A stretch of 64,000 bases of DNA from Campylorhamphus procurvoides. Lineage: Eukaryota; Chordata; Aves; Passeriformes; Dendrocolaptidae. Under the pieces are notes generated by a model. The model did no database searches. It worked only from the letters and a program-made list of their open reading frames with translations, and was not told the origin of the DNA. Below, piece by piece: positions 1 through 13,961 of this stretch (position 1 is the stretch's first letter; each line of letters starts with the position of its first letter). The DNA lies in assembly GCA_013396655.1 (NCBI GenBank), contig WBMV01006439.1, positions 496,001 to 560,000 of the forward strand, written 5' to 3'. A program made the position numbers and the translations under genes.

Positions 1-1578
1 AACAGAATACAGAGAAAATAGTGCCTTCTTTTCCAAAAAGAGGACACAAAGAGCTTCATGTGGCTGGGTTACTTACAGATGACACTAATAGATTAGTCTG
101 ACATGAAGTCTCTTAACAATAGTCATTAGGAAAGAGAAAGCAAAAAGGCAAAGGAATGTAAAGTTCATATTTGTTATTTTGCCTGTGGACTACATTTGGT
201 GTAGGCGTTTCTCCAAGATTTTTGATTGACAGTAGCAGAAACTGTCAGCCATCAGCTATTTATGAAGGATAAGGGCTTTGAGAATACATCAGGAAATTTC
301 AAGAACCTGAGCTATATTCCATACAGATTATTCAACACAGTGGATAATTAAGTGATTTCTGGTCCCCATGAATATATTTTTGAAATACCTTCAATGGAAG
401 TAAAATGTGCATTATTCAGTGGAGTTGAGCAGATTTTATCCTCTTAAGCTCAGAAATGTAAAGCTGATGGGGTATCACATAGCAATAAAAAATATTTTGG
501 AACCCATTTTAGCTGTGTTTATGTTTAAGGAAATCATTGGTCATGTCATTCCTTAGTTAATTTCAAGCACACACTGTGAATATCTAAATATCAAGAGTTT
601 CCAATTAATTTATCTGAGTAAGAATTGTTCTTGGAGAGAGTTTATTGTTAGCAGGCTCTATTTTTCTTAGTTGATCTTTTATTTCTTCCAAACATCTTTC
701 CTGTGTTTTGAAGAAAAATAAAAGTTTTAATCCCTTCAAGACTTATCATTCCCAGAAAAGACTCAGACACTGAAAATAGTCAAGACTACCAACAGAGCAG
801 TATAGATTATAGCTTAAAAAAAAACCCCAAAAGCCCTGTTGATAAAAAATTTTGTAGTAGTTATAATTTAGGGTCTTTTAAACCCACATTAAGTTTGCAT
901 ATAAATGTTTAGAAGCACCACTGAAACCTAAGATTTCTGAAAAAGAATAGGATAAAAACTAGCACAGTAAACCTTAGATTTGTACATAGCTAAAAATAAA
1001 GTATCATTATTATTATTTCTTTTTTCCCCCTCTATTTTATCCCAACGCTCTTCTCTGAGAGCATTCCATGTGCAAGTTAGCTTACTGTAACTTGTTTTGT
1101 TGGAAGTATTGAAGCCCAAGGTACTACTGAAGGTGTTTAGCAAATTTTTAAGGTTATAGAGGTTCTTTCCCTAAAATACATCTCCTCAACTTCTCATAAG
1201 TACTCCAGAACAAAAACAGGTGACAGTTAAAATTATTTTAAAGAAAACATCAAGGTGGAAACACATAAAATTATATTTTCCATAAAATGTCAACTACAGT
1301 AAATCAACATTTCCTCTGTTTTACTCCTATTTTTCATTTTTGAATAGTTAAATTCTGAAGTGATACAGAGGTGAAATTACTTGTGTTTGTTATGGTGTTT
1401 TTTCCTTTAAAATTAGTTATGTATAATGAAGATTTATAACTATTGAATTCCTTCCTTTGGCTCCATCTCAGCCTGTTCACACTGGCTACTGACAACATGC
1501 AGTGAAAACCCTACAAGGAGAAGGCTGGGATATTTCATACCAGAATCTGAATTCATCTATAGGTGTTGACAACTGTTT

Positions 1579-1640
1579 AAAAAAAAACAAACCCAAACCC
1601 AACCACAAAGAAATCCACTACAAAAAAGCAACAAAAAATA
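1579..1640. repeat. A/C-rich low-complexity tract
   Basis: A nine-base run of A is followed by irregular AAAC, AACCC and ACAAA units. It has the same character as the tracts near 19.3, 29.7, 30.6, 49.4 and 55.1 kb. No repeat unit is kept long enough to call a microsatellite. Confidence 0.75.
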
Positions 1641-1766
1641 GGCCATGGTGTGGAGAAGTAGAGTCAGAAAAAAAAGAATGAGACCTGCAAAAACTGGCCA
1701 AGCTGACTAGAACTGCAAATCCAAATGCATACAAATTTGACTAAATAAAATAAAATAAACCAAAAC

Positions 1767-1768
<2 letters not shown>

Positions 1769-1804
<36 letters not shown>
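1769..1804. repeat. (TA)n dinucleotide microsatellite
   Basis: About 18 uninterrupted TA units lie in an AT-rich flank. This is the longest perfect dinucleotide array in the window. Its length probably varies between individuals, and it can extrude a cruciform. Confidence 0.97.
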
Positions 1805-1808
<4 letters not shown>

Positions 1809-3164
1809 GAATATTTTCCAGAAATACACCCTCTTTTCAGGTGCCTAGAGCCATCAAGAGCAGCACTAAAAAATGTTAGTCAGAGATTAGTGTCTCTAGG
1901 CTCTTCTTTCCTCCTGTGTTATCCAACCAAAGCAACTACTATTTTCACTACAATGGATACTTAAATAAGACAAGGAATTGAACGACACAGTCTTTTTGCT
2001 GATCATTTTTCTGATAAGATTTACATAAATATTTCCTTCCTTTACTTTTCCTTTGTTTACTTTTTCCACTGAAGTTGCTCCGCTTCAGTGAGTAGTTTCA
2101 GTAGTGATAAATATAAAACTGGACAATTGGACAAAAAATACACTGGTCAAAACTTAAAATAAAAAGTGCAAATCAAGAGTATATCTCCACTAAAACTAGA
2201 TTTCTTCAAAAGACTGTTCCTGGTTAGAATTTAATGAGTCCAAATGACTATGGCATTGTCCTATAGTATTTCTTCAAAATCTTTCTTTTTTTTGATATAC
2301 CATGAGATCTTTTCAAAGAAGAAAGGTATTTGGCAACATAGGGTTCTTCACAAATCAAACAATATCAAGCACTTTGCTCAAAGAATAGACACAGACAGTG
2401 TGTACAGATAGATATCAGAGTGTCATCTCCAGACAGGAAGTTCTGGCTTTGCACACTGTGATAGCCCCTCCCTGACAGCATCAGATACTCTGAAGTAGAC
2501 TTATGACTGATTCTTGATTGCACAGTCAAATGAGCATATTTTTGAGCATATTTCGCTTTTGCTTTGCAAGAGACACACTTCTGGTCATCTGCCTCTTGGT
2601 AGGGAATCATCTTCAGGTTGTTGTTAGTAGTGTTTGAGCAGATTAGACCAAGCTCCTTTGAAAATAAAGAAAATGTGTCAAATCTTTTCTAGGAAAGAAG
2701 GAGGTGGGAATATTTTGGTAGAGTACAGAACAAAAGTGTGGGGAATCAGGAGAAGGTCAGTAAATGACTCTGCATTAAACCCAGATGGTTATGATTATTC
2801 CATTCCCTCATGAGAGTTTTACTAGAAAGGTGCACACATCTCCTAAGTGAAGTGCACATATCCTGTGGGAATAGTCAGGCAAATATGGGCACTTACGTGC
2901 TTCAGACCAGAGAGTATAGATGCACACTATATATATGTGTCCCATACCATGATTCCTGAACTTTGCTACAAGACTTCTCATTGCTGCTCTTCTTTCCACA
3001 ATATGATGCTGGAGTGCAGAATTGAAGGCTGAAAGGATCCACAGATGTAGTGTAGTAACCTGGTAAAACAGTCTCTGATGGTGAAAAAAGGTTTTACCAT
3101 TCTTCTCTGAAAACTGAGATGCATTTTATACTGTCCATGTCTTATTCTTCTCTAAGCCATAAGA

Positions 3165-3190
3165 TTTTTTTTTTGTTTGGTTGTTTTTTT
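3165..3190. repeat. T-rich tract with interspersed G
   Basis: A run of T, then GTTTGGTTG, then a second run of T. It is a short member of the same G/T class as the longer tract at 4.35-4.52 kb. Confidence 0.7.
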
Positions 3191-4352
3191 GTGCCTATAT
3201 TTTACTCAGCAAACATGAAGGAATTGTGTCATCGTCCTTCCACAGATCATTATTCCCTGTAGCATTTTGTTATATCTAGAACAATAACAACAAGAGAAAA
3301 CAATGGGAAAAAAAGACATTAAATATCTAGATTAGATATTCTTAGGTAATAAGACTTAGGTAGGGTCAATTTTAACTGAACACTTGTTTGAGTAGCACAA
3401 ATTTTATGTTTAATTTTAATATTATTTTTTAACTTAATATAAAAGATCTTTCCATCACCATGGGTCAATACTACATAAGTTTTTCTAAGAAAAAATCTAT
3501 AGAAAATAAATTGAATATCTAGAGAATACAGATGATGTAAGCTAGAATGTGTTCTGAACAAATTCTTTCATTATATATATATAAAACTACATTAACTCTA
3601 ACAGTTCTAAGTGATTTGGATATGGAATTTAACAAATACTCATATCAGCGGCATAGAGCATTATGCCATGGAATGAATAAACACAGAAGAAAAATAAGAA
3701 ACCTTGAATTATCATCAAACTACTTATGATTTTTAGATCTTATCTGCTCATTCCCTTTGAAGACTTGATTGAGTTTAACACTGTTTAATTTACAAAATAT
3801 GATATAATCCTAGTTCATAATGTGTGAAAATTGGGAAAATAAGTGGTGCATAAGTGAAGGAAAATACGTTTATTTTTCTTCTTCATTTTTTCTATTTCAC
3901 TGCTGTTACTCTACTGCAATGAAAATTTTAGATGGCTTTAAAAAAACTTTTCAGTGTTTTCATGGCCTATTCATAGCTTAGCAACAACATTTGTTTAGGA
4001 GTCTAAAAATATTTTTAAAATACATACTTCGAATTTTGAGCTAAAAGTTGAAGAGCAAGAGAACATATGGTCAGACGCTTTATGAGTCTTTAGGCTGCTA
4101 ACTCTAAAAATTGCATGCAGAATCAAACATGCACAGAAGAAACTAAACAGTTAAAATTTGCAAACAATGTGTACTTGTAATATATCTTGGTATACAACAG
4201 AATGGGAAAAGAGAAAACATAAATGAGCCCTTCAATTATTTATAAATTATACATTTTTAGATTTATGATCTTGATTTAAATGGAATTGAAACATCAACTA
4301 GCTGCTAGTTGTCCCACCACCATTCCACAAGGTGTGGGATTCTTTGTCATTG

Positions 4353-4521
4353 TCTTTTTTGGTTTATTTTAGTTGGAGGGTTCTTATTGTTTTGGTTAGT
4401 TGGGTTTTTGAGTTGTTGGGGTTTTTTTGTTTCCTTTGTTTGTTTGTTGGGGTTTGGTTTGTTGTTTTGTTGTTTTGTTTGGTTTTTTGGACGGAGGGGA
4501 GTTGTTTGTTTTTTTTCTTTT
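4353..4521. repeat. G/T-rich low-complexity tract
   Basis: About 170 bp are almost entirely G and T on the plus strand, with irregular TTTG, TTGG, GTTTT and GGGTTTTT units. Two overlapping open frames across it (4309-4539 and 4332-4622) translate to runs of Phe, Leu, Trp, Val and Gly. They are composition artefacts and not genes. This is the longest strand-asymmetric tract in the window. Confidence 0.85.
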
Positions 4522-7500
4522 ATGCCTTGGGTATTCTAAGTGTCAGAGCAGGGGAAAAAGTTAAAAAAAGTGAAGTATTACATCAGATCCGAGAACTCTG
4601 GGTACTGCCAGAGACTGTGTGATCTTGACTAAATATTTTAAAATTCTTTCCCTATGAAACAACTATCATCTTACTATAAAGTGATGCTTTGAACTGATTT
4701 GACTGTACGGTAATGAGGGATAACACTGAATCTTTACTGGTGAAAAATATTTTACTGCAGCATCATAATTCTGTAATGCACATATTTCTTCATAAACCGA
4801 TATTAAACTCCTCAAGAGTGATATTTTAAAGAGAAAATATTTATAGATTTTTTTTCATCCAGGCTGAATCTACTACAATGTTATTGTTATTTTTACTCTC
4901 ATTATTACTTCTTTCAACTCAGTTTCTACTATGAATGGCTGCCAATTTTAAGAGAAAATCATCCAGCTGATTGACTGCACACTTTGGGCTTAATACTCAT
5001 ATTTAATCAAACGACTGGTCAGTGCTAAAAGATGTTGGTGTTGTGACCTTTCATCAATCTGTATGAAGTACATTGTTTGTTGATGTGCTGTCATTTGTTG
5101 CTGAAGAAGGCAACCATTAATAGCAACTATAATTTCAACTGGTTGATTAAAAGACAACCAAATTGATTTTCATCCTAAGGGCTGAATTGGTTATAGCCCT
5201 CGGTTTCCTTTTGAGTTTGTTTAAAAATGGAATGAAAATAAAGAGGGCTGAGTTTTGCTAATGAATATTTACACAGCTAGGAACATGGTCTGTATTGAAG
5301 GGAACCAGAAGCTATAAAACAACTATAGTGTTGCTCTGTAGCAACAAATGCCACTGTGTTAGAACAGCTGCAGACATTTTGAAACAGTAAAAGTACCTAT
5401 AAAACTGGGCATTTTGGCCTTCAGTTCCACATTTCATTTCAGCTCCTAACTGTTTCGTCTTAGACCAGCTATTTCCCTTTGTTAAGCTGATGTGAAGAAG
5501 CAAAACCACAAAAGCAGGTACATCACTCCCATAATCTCATTCCTTTTCTTGACTATTTTTCTCTTTTTTTCATAATCTGTTCTCTCTTCCAAGTCTTTGC
5601 ATCATCATCACCCACATCAGTGAGCTGCTTCCTTGGCACAACTCCTGGAACACGTCCTTTGGATGTCAGCATCTCCCAGCAGCTTTATGAAAAAATAAAC
5701 TGGCCGTGTTTTTTTCACCTCTTTATTTAATTTCACTACATTATGCAATAGAGCAAAAAGATAAATAGCCAGTCATACACACTCTTTGGATATAGAATTT
5801 TAATCACCATCTGAGCATCAAGAACAATCTTATTAAGGTAAAAAATAGGGTGCATTTTATTAGGAAAAGATTTCTAATCTAATGCTTTGTAAAGGCTATG
5901 CCAGATCACAACAGAGAACTTACTAAGGATTTCCTTTTATCTGTTGTTTAAATGAATATTACAGCTTATATAAAACAACGGTGACAGAACACACAATCAT
6001 TGTGCTATAATAGAAGGGAATCGTGTGAGACATGAAGTCATACTAAGAAAAATTAAAAAGTGCAATAGCAGATTTTCCTGATATATTATTTTTTAAAGTA
6101 CCATGGAGTATATCTGAATGAAAAATATTGCACTTAATTCATTGAATTGACAAACCTTCGCATGGATTGAGAAACAGTGAGTCAAACTCATTAATTGAAT
6201 CATCAGGCATATATATACAACAGTAGGATCCCTCCAGTTTTTATCAATCTTTAACTGAAAGGACAAATAAAACTCAGCTTGAAAAAAAATACTAACAAGA
6301 GAAAAATTGAAGAATATTTCCATCTCCAAATTCTTCAAATGCAAGCATGGTCTAGTCCAGATACAACAACCTGATCAGCCAAATTCTTATTAAAGTGATG
6401 AAGGCACAGATGTCATGACCATTTTTCATATTTATATTCACATGGTTTCTGCTCCACAGGAAAGGAATTACAGTGCCTATACAATACATAGAACAATGGG
6501 CAAAAACAAAGGCTGTGTTGAATGTCTCTGATTCATGGAAGACGGTGGCAACACTTACACAGACATCCGTGCCTCGCAGTTCATTACACTGTCCTCATCT
6601 TCCAATGGCTCCAATCAGGGGGCTTTTGGCAGGGGCAGAAACTGCCTTCCAGACCCTCTATCTAGAATTCCCTCCCAAAGCAGAGTCAGGAAGAAAGGGG
6701 AGAGTGGGCAGCAGTTGTAAAGGTCATATTGAGACCTGGAGCAAAGCCATGGTGTAGGTATGTTCCTGTACCTGAGAGCAGAGATATTGCTAGATCTAAA
6801 ATTAAGGTCAAGGATGCTAAAGAAGTGGATGCACTGAAATTTTATGAAAAGTGAAAAAAACAGTCTGAGAAGGGAAAGTCAGACTACTTCCTGTCACTTG
6901 CTGCCATTAATTATTCACATGAAGTAAAGAATCTGAAATTATGCTTCTGATTTTAGAAACCCAGTGCCATTTCCCATGATCTGGTCAACTTAGTATCATG
7001 ATTTTTGATAGGATGTACAGATAAGCCAGAAACAGAGGGGAAAGGGACTAAACCTTGCTGCATTTGATCTGTTTTTGTTTCTCTTTCTGCTATGCATAAA
7101 TAAAGAACTACACAAACATCCGAGCTATTTGCAGTTACAGAAGTGACCTGGGAGTTGGAGTTCTTGAGGGAAAGCCAAAGAACTGAATGGTGAAAAACCA
7201 AAAGAATTGAAAAGAAAGAAACTGGTAACTTAGCATAGTCTTTTCTTCCATCTTTTTCAGGAAGAAAATTGTGAGCATAAATCAGAGTCTTGGTCTTCCT
7301 ATTTATTTCCTTGAGTTGTTTATATAATTCAAATATAATATGCAAAACAAAAAGGAAAGATAATAAATTAAAGCATGAGAGCATATTCTAGCTGATTTTT
7401 CTCCAGAAAAAAATCTAGGTTTTGTTAACTAAAAACACCTTGAAAACTAAAGCAACACATGGTAAATAGATAAATACTGAATTGTGGATTAATTTGAAAG

Positions 7501-9661
7501 ATGTACTGATAGTCTGAAAACAAGTTTTACTGAAGACTCAACCACAGACTCCTGCCATCACCTTTCCCAAAGCAAGTGCTACATACCCTGTGTTGTGCAA
7601 ACAATTAAAGCTTAGTCATAGAAAAATTAATGACCATTTTTCAGGGGAAGATAACAAGATGAGCTTTCAACTGATTAAGGATATTTGATTTTAAAATTCT
7701 GAAGACTGGATATGGTCTAGAAAAAGGAAAACAAGATGTTAAACCAATGACCATCTTAAGTAAATAAGATCAATCTTTGTGACTTCTCTGAGACACTTTG
7801 AAAATTGTAGCAATATTTTTTAATCATTTCCTCTTCTGTGAACTTCAGCCCTGAACCTGTGAAATAGATTAATTCACAAAACTAAAGATATACAGACTGT
7901 ATTTGGTCTATTGTGCAACTGGTAAGGAGGTGAAACACATTTGGTACTTTCTGGGCTGGCAATGGACAGTTGCATTAGGACAGAGTCTGATCATAATCAG
8001 CCAGTGCACCAGCAAAATATGAGCATTGCAGAAGTAGCATCTGCTTCTGTTTTAGTATGCTGAGCCTTATTGTCTTATCACTAGGCTTCATAAATTCTGG
8101 TTGGCTACCTTAGCAATGAGGTAGATTTATCCAGAAATCACGAGAAAACAAATGACCAATAGTTCAAATAAGATGCCCAGAAAAACAAATCATTATTGCA
8201 TCAAAGGAACATATTTCTGTGTATCTGGAGTGGAGCCCAGCTGAAGGCAAACAGAAGCTGAGTAATTCTGCAGTGAATGACTCACTGGCACAGAAGGGAT
8301 CTATGAAACATTTGTCAAACTGATGCTCAGAAGAGGAAGTTAAAAGAGAAAGGCAAGTAGAAGAGATATGCTGGTAGAGACTGAAATAATATTCTACCTT
8401 AATACAAGTGAAAGCTTTATCTGATTAATTACATGACCTCTGCTCTTCTTTCTGGCTTGTTGGTTTTAGACATTGGCTTGATAAGACCAAAAGCACGGAT
8501 AGCCTTGTCTGGATAGAGTCAGCACTAGCAGAAAGCTAGAGACAGTGACTTGCTTTTAAGATCAAGATCTAGCACCACATTTCTAGGTGGAAGCCAAGAG
8601 CCAAAACCAGATGGCAGTCATTGGGAACTCAAGCCAGGAATGAAGACTTGCACAGAGAAACAAAGCAATTGTAGGAAGCTGAAGTTAAAAGACATGAAAA
8701 AGAGTCATATAGAAAAGTAGAGAAAAACAAGGCTAGCTTTGCTTCAGAAATCTAATCGAATATTTTGAAAGCTCAGACCTTCCAGATGGGACCATGAGTG
8801 AGCAGAATCAATCATGGAAGTGATACCAGAAGATACATCTTCTTGGATTCATAGGTAGAACATGCTAAGCATGATGAAGTCAGGCTCCCTTTTCTCACTC
8901 TTAGAAGGACTGTAAGGCAGAGAAGTGTGTGTAGTCCTCTGAATTGTTTAGCAGACCTCTGAAAGGAGGAATAAGAAGGGGAAAGAAACAGTTGCAATTG
9001 TATGGTTGTATCTTATTAGCTGGTAGACCTGAATGAAAAGAGGACTAGGGAAAATATATTCAATTATTTACAGAAAAGTGTAATAACCAGGTGTTGCAGT
9101 ATTCTGGTAGTTTTTTTGGTTTTCCCATTGATTTTTCTGTTGCTACTGCTGACTTGGGTTCATTCTGTTTTGTTTCACTTTGGTTTTTACTTTGCATTAA
9201 CTCATAACTTTACTTCCTTGATCTAACACCAATTCCCTAAAGAAAGAACAGCCATATGCATCTTTGAGTACTGAGCTTATCGGGTCACACTGGTAACAGA
9301 ATCTGCAGTGAACCAGACATGCTTTCAAATGCTTCTGTTCATTTTATGAGTCCCTGCAAAGCAACATTTAAGGTTTATTTAAGGAAAAACAGACATACTG
9401 CTCTTTATTTTATTATGAAATTCTAAAACAGTATTTTTCAGCATCCATCTTTCACACTGTGAATCCTGAAACTGCATTAAAAGAGTAAAAGAAGTGTTAG
9501 TTTACCAGCTGTCAATCCAATCCCTGGGATATAAATTAGCTTCACTGATTTTGTGACAGAGCTTTTATGTTGCAGGAATTAGATGTGCTGCGTGGACAGC
9601 GTAAATGCAATTGTAAGCAACCATCTCCCCAGGTGGAAATTCCATAGAGATAAACAAATAC

Positions 9662-9673
9662 TTTTTTTTTTTT
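9662..9673. repeat. Poly(T) tract
   Basis: A run of 12 T. No retroposon body can be recognised on either side, so I do not call it a retroposon tail. Confidence 0.8.
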
Positions 9674-11067
9674 AAATTATAAAAACCATAATAGAGGAAC
9701 AGAAAACAGAGAAGAAAAAATACATTTCTACTGCTAGAGTATTCCATGATGCTAGGCTGTTGATCAGCAATAATGGAGCCGGGTACCCAGGATGTGAGCT
9801 GAGAAACATTATTCCAAATAAAACAGCAGCCAGTTGGAGACAGTAACTTGCTCAGCCAATAAGATGGAAATAAATTCAAAGGGAGCACATAACTACAGGT
9901 ACACATAACATTTTTTCAGGAATATCTGGACCAGGGAAATTGCCTTCAGTTATTGGTGATGGAAACTAAATCATCTAGCTTTAGCTGCTTGAAAGACTTT
10001 TGTCTTTGCTTCCTCTGCAGATAAAAGAAACAGAAGGAAGCACCTTCAACCAGGAATATTATCCTATTTATATGGTATATCCATTTTAGGAAGAGATTAT
10101 GTGCTTATTGAGTAACTGTCTTTCTCACTGTATGTAGGAGTAGCTGACATATCTATCTCAGACTAGACTACTAACTTTTTGATGACTAAAACAAGATGTT
10201 TTACTCTTGGTGTTCACAGCCGCAAACCGTAAGTATAAAGGAGCTTTCCACAGGAGAATATGCAAACAACTGAAAACTGGTGAAGTATAAAATGACAACA
10301 GTTTGTCCCATGGTCAGTGTTCTTTCTACCTCTCTCAGGTCACTGGAAGTCCACTGAATTAGAACCTTAGTTTTGTACACTATTACTGACTGCAGGCAAT
10401 GCCAAGTGCCTGAGAGGATAGTATTCCTATTAGAAAAGCTTTTATGCTGTCCTGTAAGCCTGAGCCATGCTCCCATACTACCCAGAAGATAAATTTTCTG
10501 TTTGAAGGACAGACCCAGAAACTCATTTTTCAGGACATCAAATCCCCTGGACAAGTGGGAAAATATATGTTAGCTCTCAGTTTCTAAATTGACTCTGCAT
10601 TAAAATTTTAAGTGAGCCTGGACTGAAGCATGAATGAGCCTTGTAGTCAGAGTACATGTCCTGGAAGTGGGACTTGCGGAGACTAACCCCTGCTTTCAAG
10701 GATCACTTTCTACAGAATGAATCTGTTTCATAAAGAAAGGATGTGAGAATTCTTCAGTTCCCTCTCTCCCTGGCACAGAGACCAATACACAGTATTGGAA
10801 GTCAGGAAACTGCACAATGAATTCCTGATCGCATAAAAACTGCAGATAAGAATTATTTCCATCTTTAGCTTTGTTAGTCAGCTGCTTCTGCACCCCCTGT
10901 AACATTTAACACACACGAAAAATTGATTTGCATATCTTGTCAGTTCTGTAGTTATATAAAAATGTGTCCTACCCCAGTATTGCCCCTTCCTGTTTCCCCA
11001 TGTATATAGCTAGTGGTTACACCTAGCCCCAGGAAGAACAACCAAGAAATCATCATCTGTGCAGAAG

Positions 11068-11080
11068 AAAAAAAAAAAAA
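11068..11080. repeat. Poly(A) tract
   Basis: A run of 13 A following GCAGAAG. No processed-pseudogene or SINE body is recognisable upstream. Confidence 0.85.
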
Positions 11081-12884
11081 GTGAAATTTGGATTTTTTTG
11101 TTTCAACTCAATTGCTACTCTGAATATAACACTTGCTGAGAAATCTTGACTTCACTGAACCAAATGTGAAAAATACAGTTTGGTTCAAGGGGACTGACAC
11201 TGCAGTGTTATTTATGCAATTTAAGCTTGTGAAATAATATAAAAGGATAATTTCCAAGTTGTGCCTTCCTGTTTTCCTTGTTGCACAGCTGCTAAAGTTT
11301 GAGGGAAAACATGTTAGCAAGTATTTGGCCTTTTAAAATTGACTAGATGAAAGACAGCATGAAAGCCTATAACTTTTGCTTCACCACCCATGCAGTACCT
11401 GCCACATCTATCACATTCTTTCTCTATGAGAAATGGACTTATATACTTGAAGGATGATGACTCCTTTGTAAAAATAAAACTGTAAGATGCAATAGGGGGT
11501 ATTTATATTTCTCAGAATCTATTAAATAAAATTAGTTGCTTTGTAGCAATAATTTTGTAAAGAGAAACTTAAAAACATATGAATGGTATTTTTACCTGCA
11601 TTGGGGCTACACCAAAGATCATACATTAAGACTAAGAAAACCTGGAATCAAAAGAGTTGTCTCTATCAGTATGGAGAATATTGCTGTCAGACCCTAGCTA
11701 TCAAAAATGAATAAAGGAACACAGGCATTGATAAATCAAGTAAGTCTGAGTGGATATAATTCTGTAACTATTCTGTGGAATAGCTCTCTATGGACACAAT
11801 AGCACAAATGGAAATTTCTATTCCCATTTTAGACTAAATAAGAGCATTGTTTTATCTTTTTTGTTTTCTTTTTTCTCTTTTTTGAGACTTGGTCACAGCT
11901 GTCTTCAACATCATCCTCTCCTTGTGTGCTTGTGTGAAAGCTAATTAAGACTTTCATGGTGAAGTATTTATAGTATTACCAGTATCCTTGAATAGATTAT
12001 ACAGTCATCTTGCACAGTTTCTCTATTTTTTTTTAATTTAAAAATTCTTAGAATAAATCAGCTAGTGTTTAGGCTGCCTGTAATGGTGACAACTGAGCCA
12101 AACATCATCCTTCCTAACATACCTTGCAAATTCAGTAATTATATGTAGAATAACTGGAGAAACAATAGCCATGTTCCCTTGCAAAAGTAAAAATGGCTTT
12201 ATGTACTATTCAGTGTACTCAGTGTAGAAATTCTGATAATAAATAAGTAACTGAATTTGAAAAACTGGAATAATTAAGAATATGAACACTGATATGTGAA
12301 AAACATACTTTTAACAAATAAGAATTAATTTCTAATGAGATAAACTATATGAAATAAACCTGGGTTAAGAGCCAGCTCTGAATAATTTCAAGTGTTTGCA
12401 TAATGAACCTGCACCTTCAGTTTGAGCTCATTTCCAAATACAAAGTCTCATGCAGAACAGACACTCAACTAGCAAATCAGTATAATTTTCAAGTGGAGAG
12501 GAAGTGAACAATGGAATGTGTCACCGTTTACTTCAGAAATCACCATTCTGTGACTTGATGTATACATATATATCAAAAAAAGAGAACCACATTTGGAAGC
12601 TTAATGGTGTATTTTATCCAAAATAAGAAAAGAAGAACCAGGTTACAAATCTGAATTTTTAATGCTTTTTAAAGTTTCAGATTTAAACCCATGTATACAC
12701 TTTTTATTATATTATTATTTGTATTATTATTTAGTTGTCTGAAAGCAGTTATACACTGAAAAACTACACCCAAAAATATTTCTGTGTGCTTCATATATGG
12801 AGATACAGACAGATAAAAGCTAGACCACCTTTATTATTTTTCTTTCTTGTAATTTTAATAAGATATATACACTGTATTATTTAA

Positions 12885-12922
12885 CAGCAACAACAACAAA
12901 CAAGCAAAAACCCACCAACACC
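12885..12922. repeat. (CAA)n-like tract
   Basis: Starts with several CAA units and decays into CAAGCAAAAACCC and CCAACACC. It is simple sequence with no associated element. Confidence 0.75.
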
Positions 12923-13700
12923 GAAGTCAAGATGTGTCAGTTTGTTAGCATCCTTTGTGAGAAGAATACGCAAAGTTCAAAATTAAGCTACTCTTCCTAG
13001 TAGATCCCAAAAGGAAATCCAGGTGCCTTAGAAAAAAATGGAAAGCAGACATACAATGAAAGGTGAAATAGCAGCATGCAATCAATCACTGGTAGCTGTC
13101 ACTGAGTACCACTCAACAAGAAAATCAAAGACAAGTTATCAACCCTCATTCTCTCCCTCCAATACATGGAAAAATATCTAGTTATTTTGCAGCAACCTCC
13201 TGGAGGTAAAAGTGTAACCTTTCATCAATGGCAGATTGGGGGTATCACATTTACAGTCCAGTTTTTAGATGGTGAGATGCAGAGTTATTGCCCTCTGTGG
13301 CTTTTACATCAATGCTTGATATCTCATGGTTGCTTTTGGGTGGTATTCATTCCCTCCTCACCTGCTGCTGCCTTGTGTTACCTTGGAAAGAGAGGCACAT
13401 AGGGAAAAGAGCAGGAGGAGAAGGATTATGATTTTTGGCTCATGCCTTTGTCTTTTTTGGGGAGAATGTGCCTACCCTTAGGACTGTAGTAGTATTCTTC
13501 AGCATTTGATACATGTAGCTCTGAAACTAGCGTGATCAGTGAAATTCAGCATCTTCTCTTCTTTCAACAGGAACTTCTCTTTCACATATAGTTTCCAGCC
13601 TAATAGGACAATTCACAATGAGGTCAAAAGAGGAACATGAATTCAGGCCAGATGCATCTCCCTCCATCTGTGCAGCATCCTCTCATGTCATTTCACAAGG

Positions 13701-13961
13701 GCAGATTGTGATAGGACAAGGGGGAGTAGTTTTAAACTAAGAGGAGAGATTTAGATTAGTTGTTAGGAAGAAATTCTTTACTGTAAGGGTGGTGAGGCAC
13801 TTGAACCGATTGCCCAGAAAAGTTGTGTATGTCCCATCCCTGAAACTGTTCAAGGCCAGCTTGGATGGGTCTTTGGGCAACCTGGTGTGCTTGCCCGTGG
13901 CAGAAGGGTGAAGCTAAGTGATCTTTAAGTTCCTTTCCTACTCAAACTGTTCTATGATTCT
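13701..13961 (+). mobile_element. CR1 LINE, 5'-truncated 3' end
   Basis: This is the 3' untranslated end of a chicken-repeat-1 (CR1) non-LTR retrotransposon. Landmarks in order are a GGACAAGGGGGAGTAG block, TTAGATTAGTTGTTAGGAAG, ATTCTTTACTGTAAGGGTGG, a TTGGATGGGTCTTTGGGCAACC block, GCCCGTGGCAGAAGGG, and GATCTTTAAGTTCC followed by the terminal TTCTATGATTCT. CR1 ends in this short tail instead of poly(A), and severe 5' truncation is normal for the family. No reverse-transcriptase coding sequence remains. Numerous differences from the family pattern as I remember it suggest an old copy. The left boundary is approximate. Confidence 0.93.

Larger units (their letters stand above)
1..13700. other. 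AT-rich non-coding stretch, no gene recognised
   Basis: I see no exon, RNA gene or transposable element that I can name here. The longest open frame of the whole window (143 codons, minus strand, 6953-7384) lies here, but its translation shows no recognisable domain and its composition is that of ordinary AT-rich DNA. Local structure is limited to simple-sequence tracts, which are listed separately, and a compact AT-rich block at about 4960-5290. The stretch could be intergenic or deep intronic. Confidence 0.7.

Noticed and set aside
4309..4622. Hydrophobic, membrane-protein-like open frames
   Set aside because: They are translated from a G/T low-complexity tract. Phe, Leu, Trp, Gly and Val follow from the base composition.
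6473..6757. 94-codon plus-strand frame in a slightly GC-richer patch
   Set aside because: It has a second overlapping frame at 6535-6720, no recognisable protein and no matching splice sites.
6953..7384. Longest open frame in the window (143 codons, minus strand)
   Set aside because: The translation has no recognisable domain or codon signal, and the flanks show no promoter, splice or poly(A) context. A frame of this length is expected by chance in 64 kb on six frames.
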